From NCBI RefSeq assembly GCF_001905905.1, contig NZ_LIVT01000001.1:248001-312000 (forward strand): a DNA stretch of 64,000 bases, given 5' to 3'. This stretch comes from Streptomyces sp. CB02366. Its GTDB lineage: Bacteria > Actinomycetota > Actinomycetes > Streptomycetales > Streptomycetaceae. The notes under the pieces are model-generated. The model had not been told where the DNA came from. It made no database searches and saw only the letters and a program-made list of their open reading frames with translations. A program made the translations under genes and the position numbers. Positions 17,558-27,723 of the stretch are shown piece by piece. Position 1 is the first letter of the stretch. The number at the start of each line of letters is the position of its first letter.

Positions 17558-17589
17558 GCGGGGGCCCGGCGCTGCCGCCGGGCCCCCGC
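17558..17589 (-). terminator. Attenuator-type hairpin between dasA and dasB
   Basis: Perfect 13-bp GC stem (17558-17570 and 17577-17589) with a six-base loop, inside the operon just after dasA. Partial termination or 3' protection here would give more binding protein than permease. This is inferred. Confidence 0.6.
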
Positions 17590-17604
17590 CTGGCGATCGG
17601 AAGG

Positions 17605-18903
17605 TCAGGATTCCTTGTTGATCAGCGCGTTGATCTTGTCGTCGGCCTTCTTCGAGGCGTCGGCGACGGAGGCGCCCTTGACGATCTCCAGGAGCATGTT
17701 CTGGAGGATCTCCTCCTTCTCCACGGAGGCCCAGCCCGGCGCGATCGGCGTGAACCAGGCGTCCGGCACCGCGTTGGCGATGGCGGCGGTCTCCGGCTTC
17801 TGCTTCAGCGGCTCGAGCTGCTTCTCGTTGTTGGGGAGGATGTTCTTCGACGCGAGGACCTCCATGGACTTCGCGTTGGTGAAGAGGGAGATCCACTCCT
17901 CGCCGAGGTCCTGGACCTTGGACTTGGAGATCGTCGCGAGGTCCGAACCGCCGATGAAGGACGGGAGGGCCTTGCCTTCGGGGCCGGGCATACCGGCCGT
18001 GGCGATCTTGCCGTCGAGCTTCGGGTTGCCGTTCTCGCCCGTGGTGACGCTGCCGGCCTCCCACGCCTGGCCGTAGATGACCGCGGCCTTCTCGTTGGCC
18101 ATGACGTTGGCGTGGTCCTGCTCGTCCTTCGTCACGTCGGCCTTGTTGTACTTCTTGACCAGGTCGACGAAGTGCTGGATGCCCTTCTGGGCCTCCGGGG
18201 TGGAGAGCGCGGCCTTCCACTCCTTGCCGCCCTCGTCGTACGTGGCTATCTGACCGCCGTAGGCGGCGACGTAGGACATCGCGGCGTACCAGTAGCGGCC
18301 CGGGAAGTAGAGGGAGGAGGCGCGCTTGTCCTTCTTGCCCAGCTCGGCGGCGACCTTGTCCATCGCGGCGAGGAACTCGTCCTCGGTCTGCGGGAGGGCG
18401 TCGCTGCCGGTGCCGGCCTTCAGCATGTCCTTGTTGTAGACCGCCAGGCGGGCACTCGCGTAGTAAGGAACGCAGTAGGTCTTGCCCTCGAAGGAGCACG
18501 TGTCCTTCAGACCCTTGATCCAGGTGTCCGAGTTCTCGTACTTCTTGGGGTCGATTTCTCCGAGCGCACCATTGAGGATGTACTGCATCGTCTCGGTGTT
18601 GCCGAGTTCGACGACGTCCGGGAATTTGTCGCCGCCGAGGGAGGTGTCCAGCTTCTTGACCTTGTCGGCCCACTGCTGGTACTGAACCTTGACCTTGACG
18701 CCCGGGTACTTCTTGTTGAACTCGGTGTTGACGTCCTTGACCAGCTCAGGCCAGGTGGACTGGGCCTCGCCCATGAGCCAGACGGTCAGGGTCTCCTTGC
18801 GGTCCTTCGGGTCGGCGGACGAATTCTTGTCGTCGGAACCACACGCCGCGACCGAGACCAACATGCCCGCGACACCGATTGCCGCGATGAGCTTGCGCTT
18901 CAC
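17605..18903 (-). CDS. dasA: Chitobiose-binding lipoprotein DasA
   Basis: Extracellular solute-binding lipoprotein of 432 residues (MalE-like fold). The signal peptide ends in lipobox VAAC with Cys21, so the mature protein is membrane-anchored. It captures (GlcNAc)2 for DasBC. GGAGG lies seven bases before the GTG start. Two dre sites sit 83-122 bp upstream, in the region shared with the divergent dasR, consistent with the known DasR repression of dasA and release by glucosamine-6-phosphate. Confidence 0.95.
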   Translation of the reverse strand: MKRKLIAAIGVAGMLVSVAACGSDDKNSSADPKDRKETLTVWLMGEAQSTWPELVKDVNTEFNKKYPGVKVKVQYQQWADKVKKLDTSLGGDKFPDVVELGNTETMQYILNGALGEIDPKKYENSDTWIKGLKDTCSFEGKTYCVPYYASARLAVYNKDMLKAGTGSDALPQTEDEFLAAMDKVAAELGKKDKRASSLYFPGRYWYAAMSYVAAYGGQIATYDEGGKEWKAALSTPEAQKGIQHFVDLVKKYNKADVTKDEQDHANVMANEKAAVIYGQAWEAGSVTTGENGNPKLDGKIATAGMPGPEGKALPSFIGGSDLATISKSKVQDLGEEWISLFTNAKSMEVLASKNILPNNEKQLEPLKQKPETAAIANAVPDAWFTPIAPGWASVEKEEILQNMLLEIVKGASVADASKKADDKINALINKES

Positions 18904-18985
18904 GTCAAACCCTCCTCAGGGATGCTGCAACCCCACCCACCGCGAAGACATTCGACGAGTTCTGCTGGGGCTGGACCTGGTCTTT

Positions 18986-19001
18986 AATGGTTTAGACCAG
19001 T
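18986..19001. promoter_or_regulatory. DasR operator dre1 in the dasA-dasR intergenic region
   Basis: AATGGTTTAGACCAGT, core TGGTTTAGACCA, 83 bp from the dasA start. An extra half-site CTGGTCT lies at 18977-18983. Confidence 0.8.
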
Positions 19002-19009
19002 ACCCGGAG

Positions 19010-19025
19010 CTTGGCCTAGACCTTT
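19010..19025. promoter_or_regulatory. DasR operator dre2 in the dasA-dasR intergenic region
   Basis: CTTGGCCTAGACCTTT, 24 bp from dre1 start to start, slightly over two helical turns. It is weaker than dre1 at the outer positions. Confidence 0.72.
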
Positions 19026-19083
19026 AGGGGTGTCAAGGGTGTATAAGAAGTGCACTCGCGTCCGTTATAGGACCGACACCTAA

Positions 19084-19947
<864 letters not shown>

Positions 19948-19965
19948 GGGACGGCACCGCGCGAG

Positions 19966-20010
19966 CGGGCGGCGGCCCGGGGCTCCGAGCCCCGGGCCGC
20001 CGCCCGTTTT
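19966..20010. terminator. Rho-independent terminator after dasR
   Basis: Perfect 19-bp stem (19966-19984 and 19988-20006), three-base loop, followed by TTTT. It lies between convergent dasR and the aldo/keto reductase gene. Confidence 0.9.
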
Positions 20011-20027
20011 CGGTCACGCGAGGAGCG

Positions 20028-21038
20028 TCAGCGCAATTCGGGGTCCGTCTCGATCACGCTGTACGGGTACGGGAGCGCCTGGTCGCTCGCGGCGGTGAGC
20101 AGGGCCGCGTCGGCCGGGTCGAGGTCCAGGTCCGCGGCGCCCAGGTTGGTCTCCAGCTGCTCCGGGGTGCGCGCGCCCACGATGGGGGCGGTGACGCCGG
20201 GGCGGCCGAGCAGCCAGGCGAGGGCCACCACCGGCACCGCGAGGCCCGTGCGTTCCGCGACGTCGTGCAGGGTGTCCAGCACCCGCCAGGTGCGCTCGTC
20301 CCCCTCGTACGCGCTCCACGACTCGCCCCACCCGAGCCGCTCGGCGGTCTCCACGCGGGTGCCCGCGGGCGGCCGTTCCGTGCCGCGCCGGATCGCGCCG
20401 CTCAGCCAGCCGCCGCGCAGCGGGCTCCACGGGATGACGCCGAGCCCCTCGTTGCGGCTCACCTCCAGCAGCTCCCACTCGGCGGAGCGGTCCAGCAGGT
20501 TGTAGAGCGGCTGGAGGGCGGTGAAGGGCTCCCAGCCGTGTTCCCGGCTGAGGTCGACGGCCTTCTGGAGCTGCCAGCCGGAGAAGTTGCTGGCCCCGAT
20601 GTAGCGCACCTTGCCGGAGGTGACCAGGGCGTCCAGGGTGGCGAGGGTCTCCTCCAGCGGGGTGCCGGGATCCCAGGCGTGCACCTGGTAGAGGTCGATG
20701 TGGTCGGTGCCCAGCCGGCGCAGGCTCGACTCCACCCCGGAGATCAGGTGGTTGCGGCCCAGGCCGCGGTCGTTGGGGCCCTCCCCCATGCCGTACCGCA
20801 CCTTGGTGGCGATCACCACGTCGTCGCGGCGCCGCCTCTTCAGCCAGCGGCCGAGGATCTCCTCGGAGGCTCCGGCGGAGTAGATGTCGGCGGTGTCCAC
20901 GAAGGTGCCGCCCGCCTCGGTGAAGCGGTCCAGCAGGGCGTGGCTGGTGGTCTCGTCGGCCTCGCGGCCGAACGTCATGGCGCCCAGGCAGAGTTCACTG
21001 ACCCGCAGGCCGGTCTTGCCGAGGTAGCGGTAACGCAT
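20028..21038 (-). CDS. Aldo/keto reductase
   Basis: NAD(P)H-dependent oxidoreductase of 336 residues with a TIM-barrel fold. The catalytic tetrad is visible as Asp and Tyr in DTADIYSAG, Lys in ATKVRY and His in YQVHAWD; the cofactor site is near [16 protein letters not shown] precedes the ATG. The end of the upstream membrane hydrolase overlaps its first 44 bp, so it may be co-transcribed with the glycan cluster, or be an ordinary housekeeping reductase. Confidence 0.9.
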   Translation of the reverse strand: MRYRYLGKTGLRVSELCLGAMTFGREADETTSHALLDRFTEAGGTFVDTADIYSAGASEEILGRWLKRRRRDDVVIATKVRYGMGEGPNDRGLGRNHLISGVESSLRRLGTDHIDLYQVHAWDPGTPLEETLATLDALVTSGKVRYIGASNFSGWQLQKAVDLSREHGWEPFTALQPLYNLLDRSAEWELLEVSRNEGLGVIPWSPLRGGWLSGAIRRGTERPPAGTRVETAERLGWGESWSAYEGDERTWRVLDTLHDVAERTGLAVPVVALAWLLGRPGVTAPIVGARTPEQLETNLGAADLDLDPADAALLTAASDQALPYPYSVIETDPELR

Positions 21039-22140
21039 GGTGGGTTCCTTCGTCGTGGTGGTGGGCACGGAGGCCGGCCGGTGGCCGGTGGTCCGGTTCG
21101 GCGAGCGACACGGACACCTCCTGGACGCAGTGGTCGGACAGGCCGCGCGGATCGCGGAAGCGGTAGCTGTGGACCCGGACGCCGGGCGTGCCGAGCACCC
21201 AGTCCAGCCGCCACCAGCGCAGGCCGGGGCGGGGCTGCCAGGAGACGGGCCACAGTTTCCCGGCCAGGGCGACGGCATCGGCGCCCAGGCGGGCGATGCG
21301 GCGGGAGTCCCCGATGGCGGCGGTGGTGTTGAAGTCCCCCGCGATCAGGGCCGGGTGGGGGCACTCGGCGACGTCCGCGAGGAGTCCCCGGTACTCCCGC
21401 TCCCGGTCGGCGGCCCGCGAGCGGACCGCGCGGTAGAAGTCTGCACGCAACGGACTGATCAACCGCAGCTGTACCGGGATGTGGACATTGAACGTGGCGA
21501 GAATCCGGCCGTCGCCCGGCATCTCCAGGTCGACCCGCAGGGTCCGGCGGGCCGCCGTCCCGACGGTCGCGGCGACCGGCAGCCGGGACAGGGTGATCAG
21601 CCCGCGGTCGATGACGGCCTCGTGGCCGGGGAAGTTCGCGCGCAGCCGCCGGTCGTCGTCGATCAGCCGGTAGGTGCCGTCGAACCGGTCGTGGTGGTAC
21701 TCCTGGAGGAGGTAGACGTCGGCGTCGAGCCCGCGCAGGAAGGCGTAGAACGGTTCGGGGTCGGTGCTCTGGCACCAGTGCCGGGTGTTCCAGGAGACGA
21801 CGCGCACCGCCCCCTCGGGCGGCGGCCGGCGCGCTCCGCGTACCAGCGCGCCGAACACCGCGCCGGACTGCCGGACCCCGAGCAGCAGGGACGCCCCCGC
21901 CACCGCACCGGCCGCGAGGTCCCCCGTCGCTCCGGCGGCCGCCAGGAGCAGGGCGGGCACCGCGACGAACAGGGGCGGCGGCAGCAGCGACGGCAGCAGC
22001 CAGAACCACCAGCGGCCGTTGAGGGCGAGGTGGGCGGCGAGGAACACGGCCCAGGCCACCGCCGCCCACAGCGGCGGGCCTCCCGCGTTCACGGCCGCTT
22101 CGGCCCACACCGCCCCGGCCGGGCTCTCCGGGTTCGTCAC
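20995..22140 (-). CDS. Membrane-anchored EEP-family hydrolase 1 (VanJ-like)
   Basis: Protein of 381 residues with about three N-terminal membrane helices, including the segment [12 protein letters not shown]. An endonuclease/exonuclease/phosphatase domain follows from about residue 105. Metal and catalytic residues are visible as [23 protein letters not shown] and LSDHC. With three helices the catalytic domain would face outside, as in VanJ/StaP of Streptomyces, which confer teicoplanin resistance. A phosphatase or phosphodiesterase acting on a lipid or prenyl phosphate is more likely than a nuclease. Its GTG overlaps the preceding gene (GTGA). Confidence 0.82.
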   Translation of the reverse strand: MTNPESPAGAVWAEAAVNAGGPPLWAAVAWAVFLAAHLALNGRWWFWLLPSLLPPPLFVAVPALLLAAAGATGDLAAGAVAGASLLLGVRQSGAVFGALVRGARRPPPEGAVRVVSWNTRHWCQSTDPEPFYAFLRGLDADVYLLQEYHHDRFDGTYRLIDDDRRLRANFPGHEAVIDRGLITLSRLPVAATVGTAARRTLRVDLEMPGDGRILATFNVHIPVQLRLISPLRADFYRAVRSRAADREREYRGLLADVAECPHPALIAGDFNTTAAIGDSRRIARLGADAVALAGKLWPVSWQPRPGLRWWRLDWVLGTPGVRVHSYRFRDPRGLSDHCVQEVSVSLAEPDHRPPAGLRAHHHDEGTHHALPLPRQDRPAGQ

Positions 22141-23303
22141 GCGAGGGCCCCCCGGACCCGCCGCGCCGCCCCGACGTCCCGGAACAGGGCGTCGTAGGCG
22201 TCCAGGCAGTGGTCCGCCCCGTACCGGGCACGGGCGTCGCGGCCGCCCTCGGCGCGGCGCTCCGGCGGGTAGGCGGCCACCTCGCGCAGGGCCGCGGCCA
22301 GGGCGCGGGCGTCGCCCGGCGGGAAGAGACGGCCGAAACCCGTCTCCACCACCGGGACGCGCATTCCCGGCGCGTCGCTCGCGACCGAGGGAACGCCGAG
22401 CATCATCGCCTCGGCCTGGGAGATGCCGAAGGACTCCTCGGCGACGGACGGCAGGGCGAATGCGTCCAACGAGGCGTAGAACCCGGCCACTTGGTCGTCC
22501 TGGAGGAATCCGGTGAACCGGATGCGGGGATCGTCCCCGGCGCGGGTGCGCAGCGCCCCGACGACGCTGCCCCCGGCGACCTTGGAGTAGTCGCCCGCGA
22601 TCAGCAGCCGGGCGTCGGGGTCCGGGATGGTCCGGAAGGCGTCGACCAGGTGGTGCAGCCCCTTCTCGGGGGCGATCCGGCCGAGGAAGCCGATGTGCGG
22701 GCCCGCCGTCTCGCGGAAGGCGGCGGGCGCGGGCTCGCGCTCCCGGCAAGGCGGCGCGATGGAGAGCAGACGACGCTCGCGCATCAGGGGCCAGTGGCGT
22801 GAATGCTCCGCGTGGTCCGCGTTGTTGACGACGACGGCGGCCGAGCGGCGCAGCGCCCCGGCCACCGAGGCGTCGACGGCCTTCACCTGGAGCGGGGCGA
22901 GCGCGCCGCCGGCCAGCCAGACGTCGTCGTGGTGGGTGGCGACGACCGGGGTGTCCCCGGCGAGCCGGGCGACGAGTCCGGCCTCCAGCATCGGCAGATG
23001 GACGTTGACGACCCGCGAGGCGCGGGCGATCCGTCCGGCGAGCGGGGCGAATCCGGGGCTGATGACGCCGCGCCCGAGACGGGCGGCGACCGGGGCGCGG
23101 AAGACCTCGACGCCGTTCACGGTCTCGCGCGCGGGGCGGTGGGGGTCGTGGCGGCAGGCGACGACGGCGACCCGGCGGCCCCGCGCGGCCAGCCCTTCGG
23201 CGACCGTGCGGGCCACTTCGGTGAGGCCGCTGGTGTACGGGAGGTAGTAGGTGAGCACGATCGTCGCGTCGAAGCGGGGCGAGCGCGCGGAGCGCCGGGT
23301 CAT
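22137..23303 (-). CDS. Family 4 glycosyltransferase
   Basis: GT-B fold glycosyltransferase of 388 residues. The C-terminal domain begins near HIGFLGRIAPEKGLHHLVDA and has the E-x7-E motif in EESFGISQAEAM, typical of retaining GT4 enzymes using nucleotide sugars. The N-terminal acceptor domain begins YYLPYTSGLTEVARTVAEG. It is translationally coupled on both sides (ATGA with the second EEP gene, GTGA with the first). Confidence 0.9.
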   Translation of the reverse strand: MTRRSARSPRFDATIVLTYYLPYTSGLTEVARTVAEGLAARGRRVAVVACRHDPHRPARETVNGVEVFRAPVAARLGRGVISPGFAPLAGRIARASRVVNVHLPMLEAGLVARLAGDTPVVATHHDDVWLAGGALAPLQVKAVDASVAGALRRSAAVVVNNADHAEHSRHWPLMRERRLLSIAPPCREREPAPAAFRETAGPHIGFLGRIAPEKGLHHLVDAFRTIPDPDARLLIAGDYSKVAGGSVVGALRTRAGDDPRIRFTGFLQDDQVAGFYASLDAFALPSVAEESFGISQAEAMMLGVPSVASDAPGMRVPVVETGFGRLFPPGDARALAAALREVAAYPPERRAEGGRDARARYGADHCLDAYDALFRDVGAARRVRGALA

Positions 23304-24469
23304 GACCGGTCCTTCTCGGTGGGCGGGGCGGCGGCCCCGGAGGCGGGCAGGGAGAGGCGCAGCTCGATCAGCCGGTGGGTGGAGAGCGCGGCGGGCGGGT
23401 CCTGGACGGACTGCCGGTGCAGGTCGAGGCGGGGCGAGACGAACGCCCAGTCGAGTCGCCAGAGCGCCGGGCCGCTCACCGGGAACGTCGCCGGGTGGAC
23501 CGAGTCCCCGGCGTCGGCGGCGTCCCGCAGCCCGTCGAACCAGCGCAGGTCCCCGGTGCCCGGCAGCACGTTGAGGTCCCCGGCGAGCACCACCGGGTGG
23601 TCGTTGGCGTCGAGGTCGTCGCGCAGGGCCCGGAAGTGGCGGTCGCGGCGGTCGGAGAGCTGCCGTACGGAGCGGTGGTAGGCGGCGGTCAGGGGGTTGC
23701 GGTCGACGTTCAGCAGGTCGGGCAGGTGCGTGTTGTAGAGGGAGAGGGTCTCGCCGTCCACGTCGACGTCGGTGCGCAGGACGCGGATGTCCCAGTAGTC
23801 GGCCCAGGAGGTGTCGGGCGGGGCCAGGCCGGCGGGGCGCAGTGCCCGCACGGAGGTGACCGGGAAGCGGGACAGGGTGAGGAACTCCCCCTCGGTGGCG
23901 ATGTGGAAGCCGGGGAACTCCCTGCGGAGCCGGGCCAGGTCGTCGATCGGGGCGGGTTCGTCGCCCCGGGCGTGCTGGTACTCCTGGAGCAGGTAGACGT
24001 CGGCGGAGTGGGACTTCAGGTAGGCGTAGAAGGCGTCGGTGTCGCTGTCCTGGTCCCAGAAGAAGGTGTTCCAGCTGACCACCTTCAGGGCCTCCGGCGG
24101 CACGGCGGGCTGTCCGCGCAGCAGTGCGCCGGGGTGCAGCCCGGTCTGCCAGGATCCCAGCAGCAGCGAGGCCAGGACGGCGCCCACGGCCGCCCGCCGC
24201 CCGTGCCGGATCAGCGCGGCCGGGACCAGCAGGGCGAGCGGGAAAAGGAGATGGAGGACGGGCGGGGCGAGTCCGAGGCCGTTCCACACCCACCACCGGC
24301 CGCTGAGGAGGGCCCGGGCGGCGACGAAGAGGGCCCACAGGACGGCGACGGCGAGCAGCAGCCGGCCGGGCCACCGACGGGCCTTCCCTTCGCGCGCGGG
24401 CGGTGGGCAGGCGTCGGGCGCCTCAGGGTCCGCGGGGGCGGCGGCGTCCGTCGCCGGGGTTCCCGTCAT
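23300..24469 (-). CDS. Membrane-anchored EEP-family hydrolase 2 (VanJ-like, altered motif)
   Basis: Paralogue of the first EEP protein, 389 residues, with the same plan: a short hydrophilic N-terminus, three helices containing LSGRWWVWNG, then the hydrolase domain. Motifs are SWNTFFW, VYLLQEYQHA, LYNTHLP and AGDLNVLP. The terminal SDH motif is replaced by STH (AALSTHRLIEL), losing the conserved aspartate, so activity or specificity may differ. The ATG at 24469 overlaps the stop of the upstream glycosyltransferase gene. Confidence 0.82.
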   Translation of the reverse strand: MTGTPATDAAAPADPEAPDACPPPAREGKARRWPGRLLLAVAVLWALFVAARALLSGRWWVWNGLGLAPPVLHLLFPLALLVPAALIRHGRRAAVGAVLASLLLGSWQTGLHPGALLRGQPAVPPEALKVVSWNTFFWDQDSDTDAFYAYLKSHSADVYLLQEYQHARGDEPAPIDDLARLRREFPGFHIATEGEFLTLSRFPVTSVRALRPAGLAPPDTSWADYWDIRVLRTDVDVDGETLSLYNTHLPDLLNVDRNPLTAAYHRSVRQLSDRRDRHFRALRDDLDANDHPVVLAGDLNVLPGTGDLRWFDGLRDAADAGDSVHPATFPVSGPALWRLDWAFVSPRLDLHRQSVQDPPAALSTHRLIELRLSLPASGAAAPPTEKDRS

Positions 24470-25497
24470 GGCGTGGCCCGTACCGGGGCGGGGCGCGCGC
24501 CGGGCTCGTACAGCCGGCGGAAGCGGCGGGAGGCCAGCCACTGGAGGGCGCCGACGCCCGCGCCCGCCGCGATGACCGCGTTGACCACGGTGTGCGCGAA
24601 GGCGAAGTAGGCGGCGAACAGGGGGCCCCGGCGGCGCAGGACGAAGCGGTACAGGGCGGAGTCCGCGAGCAGGGTGAGGGCGAGCAGGGCGGCCGGGACG
24701 AGCAGCCAGGACGCGGCGACCAGGCCGAGCGGCAGGGTGGCCAGGGCGAGCAGGGCGGCGATGCTGGCCCCGGCGCGGGGGCCGGTGGCGATGCCGCCGG
24801 GGAGGTCGCCGCGTCGGACGTACAGCGGGATGTGCAGCCGGGTGCGGTGGAAGACCTTGCGCAGCACGACCCGCCAGGTGTCGTCGTGGTCGTGCCGGCC
24901 CCGGACGGCGGTGGAGCTGTGGACCTCGTAGCTCCGGCAGATGCGGGCGGCGTAGTCGCCGTCCTCGGTGTGGCGCAGCCGGGGGTTGAAGGGGCCGATC
25001 TCGGCGAAGACGCGGGCGGGCATGGCGCAGATCGCGGTGTGCAGGGTGCCGATGCGGCCTTCGGTCTCGGCCAGCCAGTAGAACTGGTGCAGGCAGCGGT
25101 ACTCCTCGATCAGGCTGTCCCGGATGAGGGGTTCGGCGTCGTAGGTGCCGCAGACCGCGCCGATGCGGGGGTCGGAGTCGAGCAGGGCGACGGCGTTGGC
25201 GACGGCGTCCGGTTCCATCGCCACGTCGGAGTCGACGAACACGACGATCTCGCCGCGTGCGTGGGCGGCCCCGGTGTTGCGGCTGGTGGCGACCCCGCTG
25301 TTGACGCCGGTGCTGATCACCCGGACGCCGCAGGCCTCGGCGACGGCGACGGAGTCGTCGGTGGAGCAGTCGTCGACGAGCAGCACCTCCAGGGGCTGGT
25401 AGGTCTGGGCGAGGGCGGCGCGCAGGCAGAGTTCCAGGGCGCGGCCGTAGTTGTAGTTGGGGATGACGACGGAGACGAGGGGGTGCTTCCGGTTCAT
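24466..25497 (-). CDS. Family 2 glycosyltransferase with C-terminal membrane helices (copy a)
   Basis: GT-A fold transferase of 343 residues. The nucleotide-binding start is VSVVIPNYNYGRALELCL, the metal site is VFVDSDVA and the acceptor region contains RHTEDGDY. At least two membrane segments follow after about residue 240, which would hold it at the inner face of the membrane with a lipid acceptor. It is clearly paralogous to the gene at 30319 (same length and layout). Confidence 0.9.
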   Translation of the reverse strand: MNRKHPLVSVVIPNYNYGRALELCLRAALAQTYQPLEVLLVDDCSTDDSVAVAEACGVRVISTGVNSGVATSRNTGAAHARGEIVVFVDSDVAMEPDAVANAVALLDSDPRIGAVCGTYDAEPLIRDSLIEEYRCLHQFYWLAETEGRIGTLHTAICAMPARVFAEIGPFNPRLRHTEDGDYAARICRSYEVHSSTAVRGRHDHDDTWRVVLRKVFHRTRLHIPLYVRRGDLPGGIATGPRAGASIAALLALATLPLGLVAASWLLVPAALLALTLLADSALYRFVLRRRGPLFAAYFAFAHTVVNAVIAAGAGVGALQWLASRRFRRLYEPGARPAPVRATP

Positions 25498-25549
25498 GGG
25501 GCGCCTTCGGGCGGTCGGAGGGGCGGACGGGCGGGCCGGACGGAGACCG

Positions 25550-26659
25550 TCAGCCGGAGGGGTGCGTGAGGAGGGCGAGGGCGACGAGCACCGCCCACAG
25601 GCCGGCGTTGACGAGGGTCGCGCGGTCCCGGAGGAGGACGTGGACGGGGTTGCCGCCGCCCTCCTCGACCAGGAGGAGCTGGAGGTAGCGGGCGAGACCG
25701 AAGACGGCGCAGGGGGCGGAGAGCAGGATGACGAAGGAGGCCCCGGCGGCGAGCGCCGCGTCGTCGCGGAGGTAGAGGACGTAACTGACGGCGGTCAGCA
25801 CGGCGACCAGGACGACCAGGTGGTCGAGGAAGGCGAGCGTGTAGCCGCGCAGGGCGGGGCGGTGGGCGCGGCCCGCCGCCGTCATCTCGTGCCGCCGTTT
25901 GCCGAGGGACAGCATCAGGCAGAGCGAGAAGACGCAGAGCGCCAGCCATTCGGAGAGCCGGCCTCCGATGAGCAGCGCCCCCTGGAGGAGCCGGAGGACG
26001 AAGCCGGTCGCCACGATGAAGGCGTCCACCAGCGGCACGTGCTTGAGCCCCTGGGAGTACGCGAGGCTCAGCGCCAGGTAGAGGGCGGTGGGCCACCACT
26101 GCCAGGCGGGACCGGCCACCGCCCAGCCGGTCAGCGACAGGGCGAGCAGCCCGGTCAGGACGGTGGCGGCGGCCGGGGAGACGCGGCCGGAGGCGATCGG
26201 GCGGTGGCGTTTGACCGGGTGCAGGCGGTCCCGCTCCCGGTCGGCGAGGTCGTTGACGACGTAGACGACGGCGGAGGCGAGGGTGAAACCGAGGATCGCC
26301 CAGCCGGTGCGCAGGAGTTCGGCGGCCCCCCAGGGGTGGCTGTCGAGGAGTGCGAGCGGGACGACGGCCAGGTTTTTCACCCACTGGCCGGGGCGCACCA
26401 GCGCGAGCAGGTCACGAGGACGGCTGCGACGGTGTTCCTCAGGTACGGCGGTGGGGGCGGCGGCCGTCTCCGGTCGGTCGTGGGCGGGCCGGGACAGAGC
26501 GGTGAGGTCGGCGGGCTCGGGCAGGGATGTCAGGTGGGCGGGCCCGGACAGAGCCGTCAGATCGGCGGGCTCGGTCAGAGCCGTGAGGTCGGCGGGTTCG
26601 GGTCCGGGCGGGACTGCCACCACGCGCACGGGCGCGGGGGACGGCCTGGTGATGTCCAC
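25550..26659 (-). CDS. UbiA-family prenyltransferase, decaprenyl-phosphate phosphoribosyltransferase-like
   Basis: Membrane enzyme of 369 residues. After a repetitive hydrophilic N-terminus of about 75 residues it has the UbiA motif NDLADRERDRLHPVKRHR and the second motif SLGKRRHEM. Both resemble the mycobacterial DPPR synthase, which joins PRPP to decaprenyl phosphate. The gene could thus make polyprenyl-phosphoryl-ribose-5-phosphate or transfer a prenyl group elsewhere. The start is set at a GTG with GGAG seven bases upstream. Residues 21-56 are four 9-residue repeats of the type EPADLTALS. Confidence 0.83.
   Translation of the reverse strand: MDITRPSPAPVRVVAVPPGPEPADLTALTEPADLTALSGPAHLTSLPEPADLTALSRPAHDRPETAAAPTAVPEEHRRSRPRDLLALVRPGQWVKNLAVVPLALLDSHPWGAAELLRTGWAILGFTLASAVVYVVNDLADRERDRLHPVKRHRPIASGRVSPAAATVLTGLLALSLTGWAVAGPAWQWWPTALYLALSLAYSQGLKHVPLVDAFIVATGFVLRLLQGALLIGGRLSEWLALCVFSLCLMLSLGKRRHEMTAAGRAHRPALRGYTLAFLDHLVVLVAVLTAVSYVLYLRDDAALAAGASFVILLSAPCAVFGLARYLQLLLVEEGGGNPVHVLLRDRATLVNAGLWAVLVALALLTHPSG
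26492..26599 (-). repeat. Four 27-bp repeats in the UbiA-like gene
   Basis: Four imperfect in-frame copies encode EPADLTALT, EPADLTALS, GPAHLTSLP and EPADLTALS. Copy number changes would keep the frame. They precede the conserved enzyme domain. Confidence 0.8.
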
Positions 26660-26676
26660 GGCGGGGCTCCAGGGGA

Positions 26677-27723
26677 TCAGAAGAAGACCTTGGCCAGGCC
26701 GAGCGCCCCTTGGCGCCACGGGTCCCGGCTGGTCCGGCCGGCTCCGGGAGCGGGGGCGCCGCCCCGCCGCCGGGTGCGCCACCACGCGTAGGTGCCGAGG
26801 ATGGCGTCCTGGTTGGAGAGCGCGGGGCGGAAGCCGAGCCGTTCGGTGGCCCGGGTGATGTCCACGTAGCTGTCGTCGAGGAGCTTGAACAGCAGCCGCC
26901 CGTAGACCGGGGAGAGCTTGGTGCGCTCCAGCGTGCGCAGGACCGCGAGAGCCGGCGCCGCCGGCAGCGGGACGACGCGTCTGCCGTGTCCGGCCGCGTC
27001 CAGCACGGCCTGGAAGTCCTCACGCAGGGTGCCGAACTCGGCGGCGCCCAGGTTGTAGACGTCGTCGGCGATCTCGGGCGGCGCGTGGAGGGCGAGCACC
27101 ACGGCGTCGACCAGGTCGGCCATGCCGAACATCTGGATGCGGACGTCGCCCCGGCCCAGGACGGGGAAGTTGCGGCGCTCCTCGGCCCATTCGAAGAGCA
27201 TCGAGAACAGGCCCATCCGGCCGGGGCCGAGGAAGGTCTTGGGCCGCAGGACCGGCAGGCACATCCCGCGCCCCCGGAACTCCTCGCAGACCTCCTCGGC
27301 CTCGGCCTTGGCCCTGCTGTACGGGTCGACGGGCTCCCGGGGGTGCTCCTCCGGGGTGGGAACCCGCTTCGGCAGCCCGTAGACGGCGGTGGAGGAGATG
27401 TGCACGACCCGTTCGACGCGGGCCCGGTGGGCGGCGGTGAGGACGGCACGGGTGCCGTCGACGGTGATGGAGCGGATCTGGTCGACGGGGTAGCTGGGCA
27501 GGGCGGCGGCGCAGTGCACCAGCGCGTGCGCCCCGTCGAAGGCGCGGGCGAGCGCGGCCCCGTCCCGGATGTCCGCGACGATGTGCCGGGCCCCGGCGGG
27601 CGGCCGGGGGTCGTCGCGCAGGTCGATCCCGACGACGTCGTGGCCGTCCGCGGCGAGCCGGGCGACCAGGTGGGAGCCGAGCATGCCGGCGGCGCCGGTC
27701 ACGGCGATGGTCAGGCCGCCCAT
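26677..27723 (-). CDS. Extended SDR NAD-dependent epimerase/dehydratase
   Basis: Nucleotide-sugar-modifying SDR of 348 residues. The Rossmann motif TGAAGMLGSH is at residues 9-18, the catalytic Ser is in HISSTAVYG and the YxxxK pair is YSRAK. Substrate and reaction are unknown; in this cluster a sugar nucleotide or prenyl-linked sugar is likely. It starts inside the end of the aminotransferase gene (13-bp overlap), and the UbiA gene starts 17 bp downstream. Confidence 0.88.
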   Translation of the reverse strand: MGGLTIAVTGAAGMLGSHLVARLAADGHDVVGIDLRDDPRPPAGARHIVADIRDGAALARAFDGAHALVHCAAALPSYPVDQIRSITVDGTRAVLTAAHRARVERVVHISSTAVYGLPKRVPTPEEHPREPVDPYSRAKAEAEEVCEEFRGRGMCLPVLRPKTFLGPGRMGLFSMLFEWAEERRNFPVLGRGDVRIQMFGMADLVDAVVLALHAPPEIADDVYNLGAAEFGTLREDFQAVLDAAGHGRRVVPLPAAPALAVLRTLERTKLSPVYGRLLFKLLDDSYVDITRATERLGFRPALSNQDAILGTYAWWRTRRRGGAPAPGAGRTSRDPWRQGALGLAKVFF

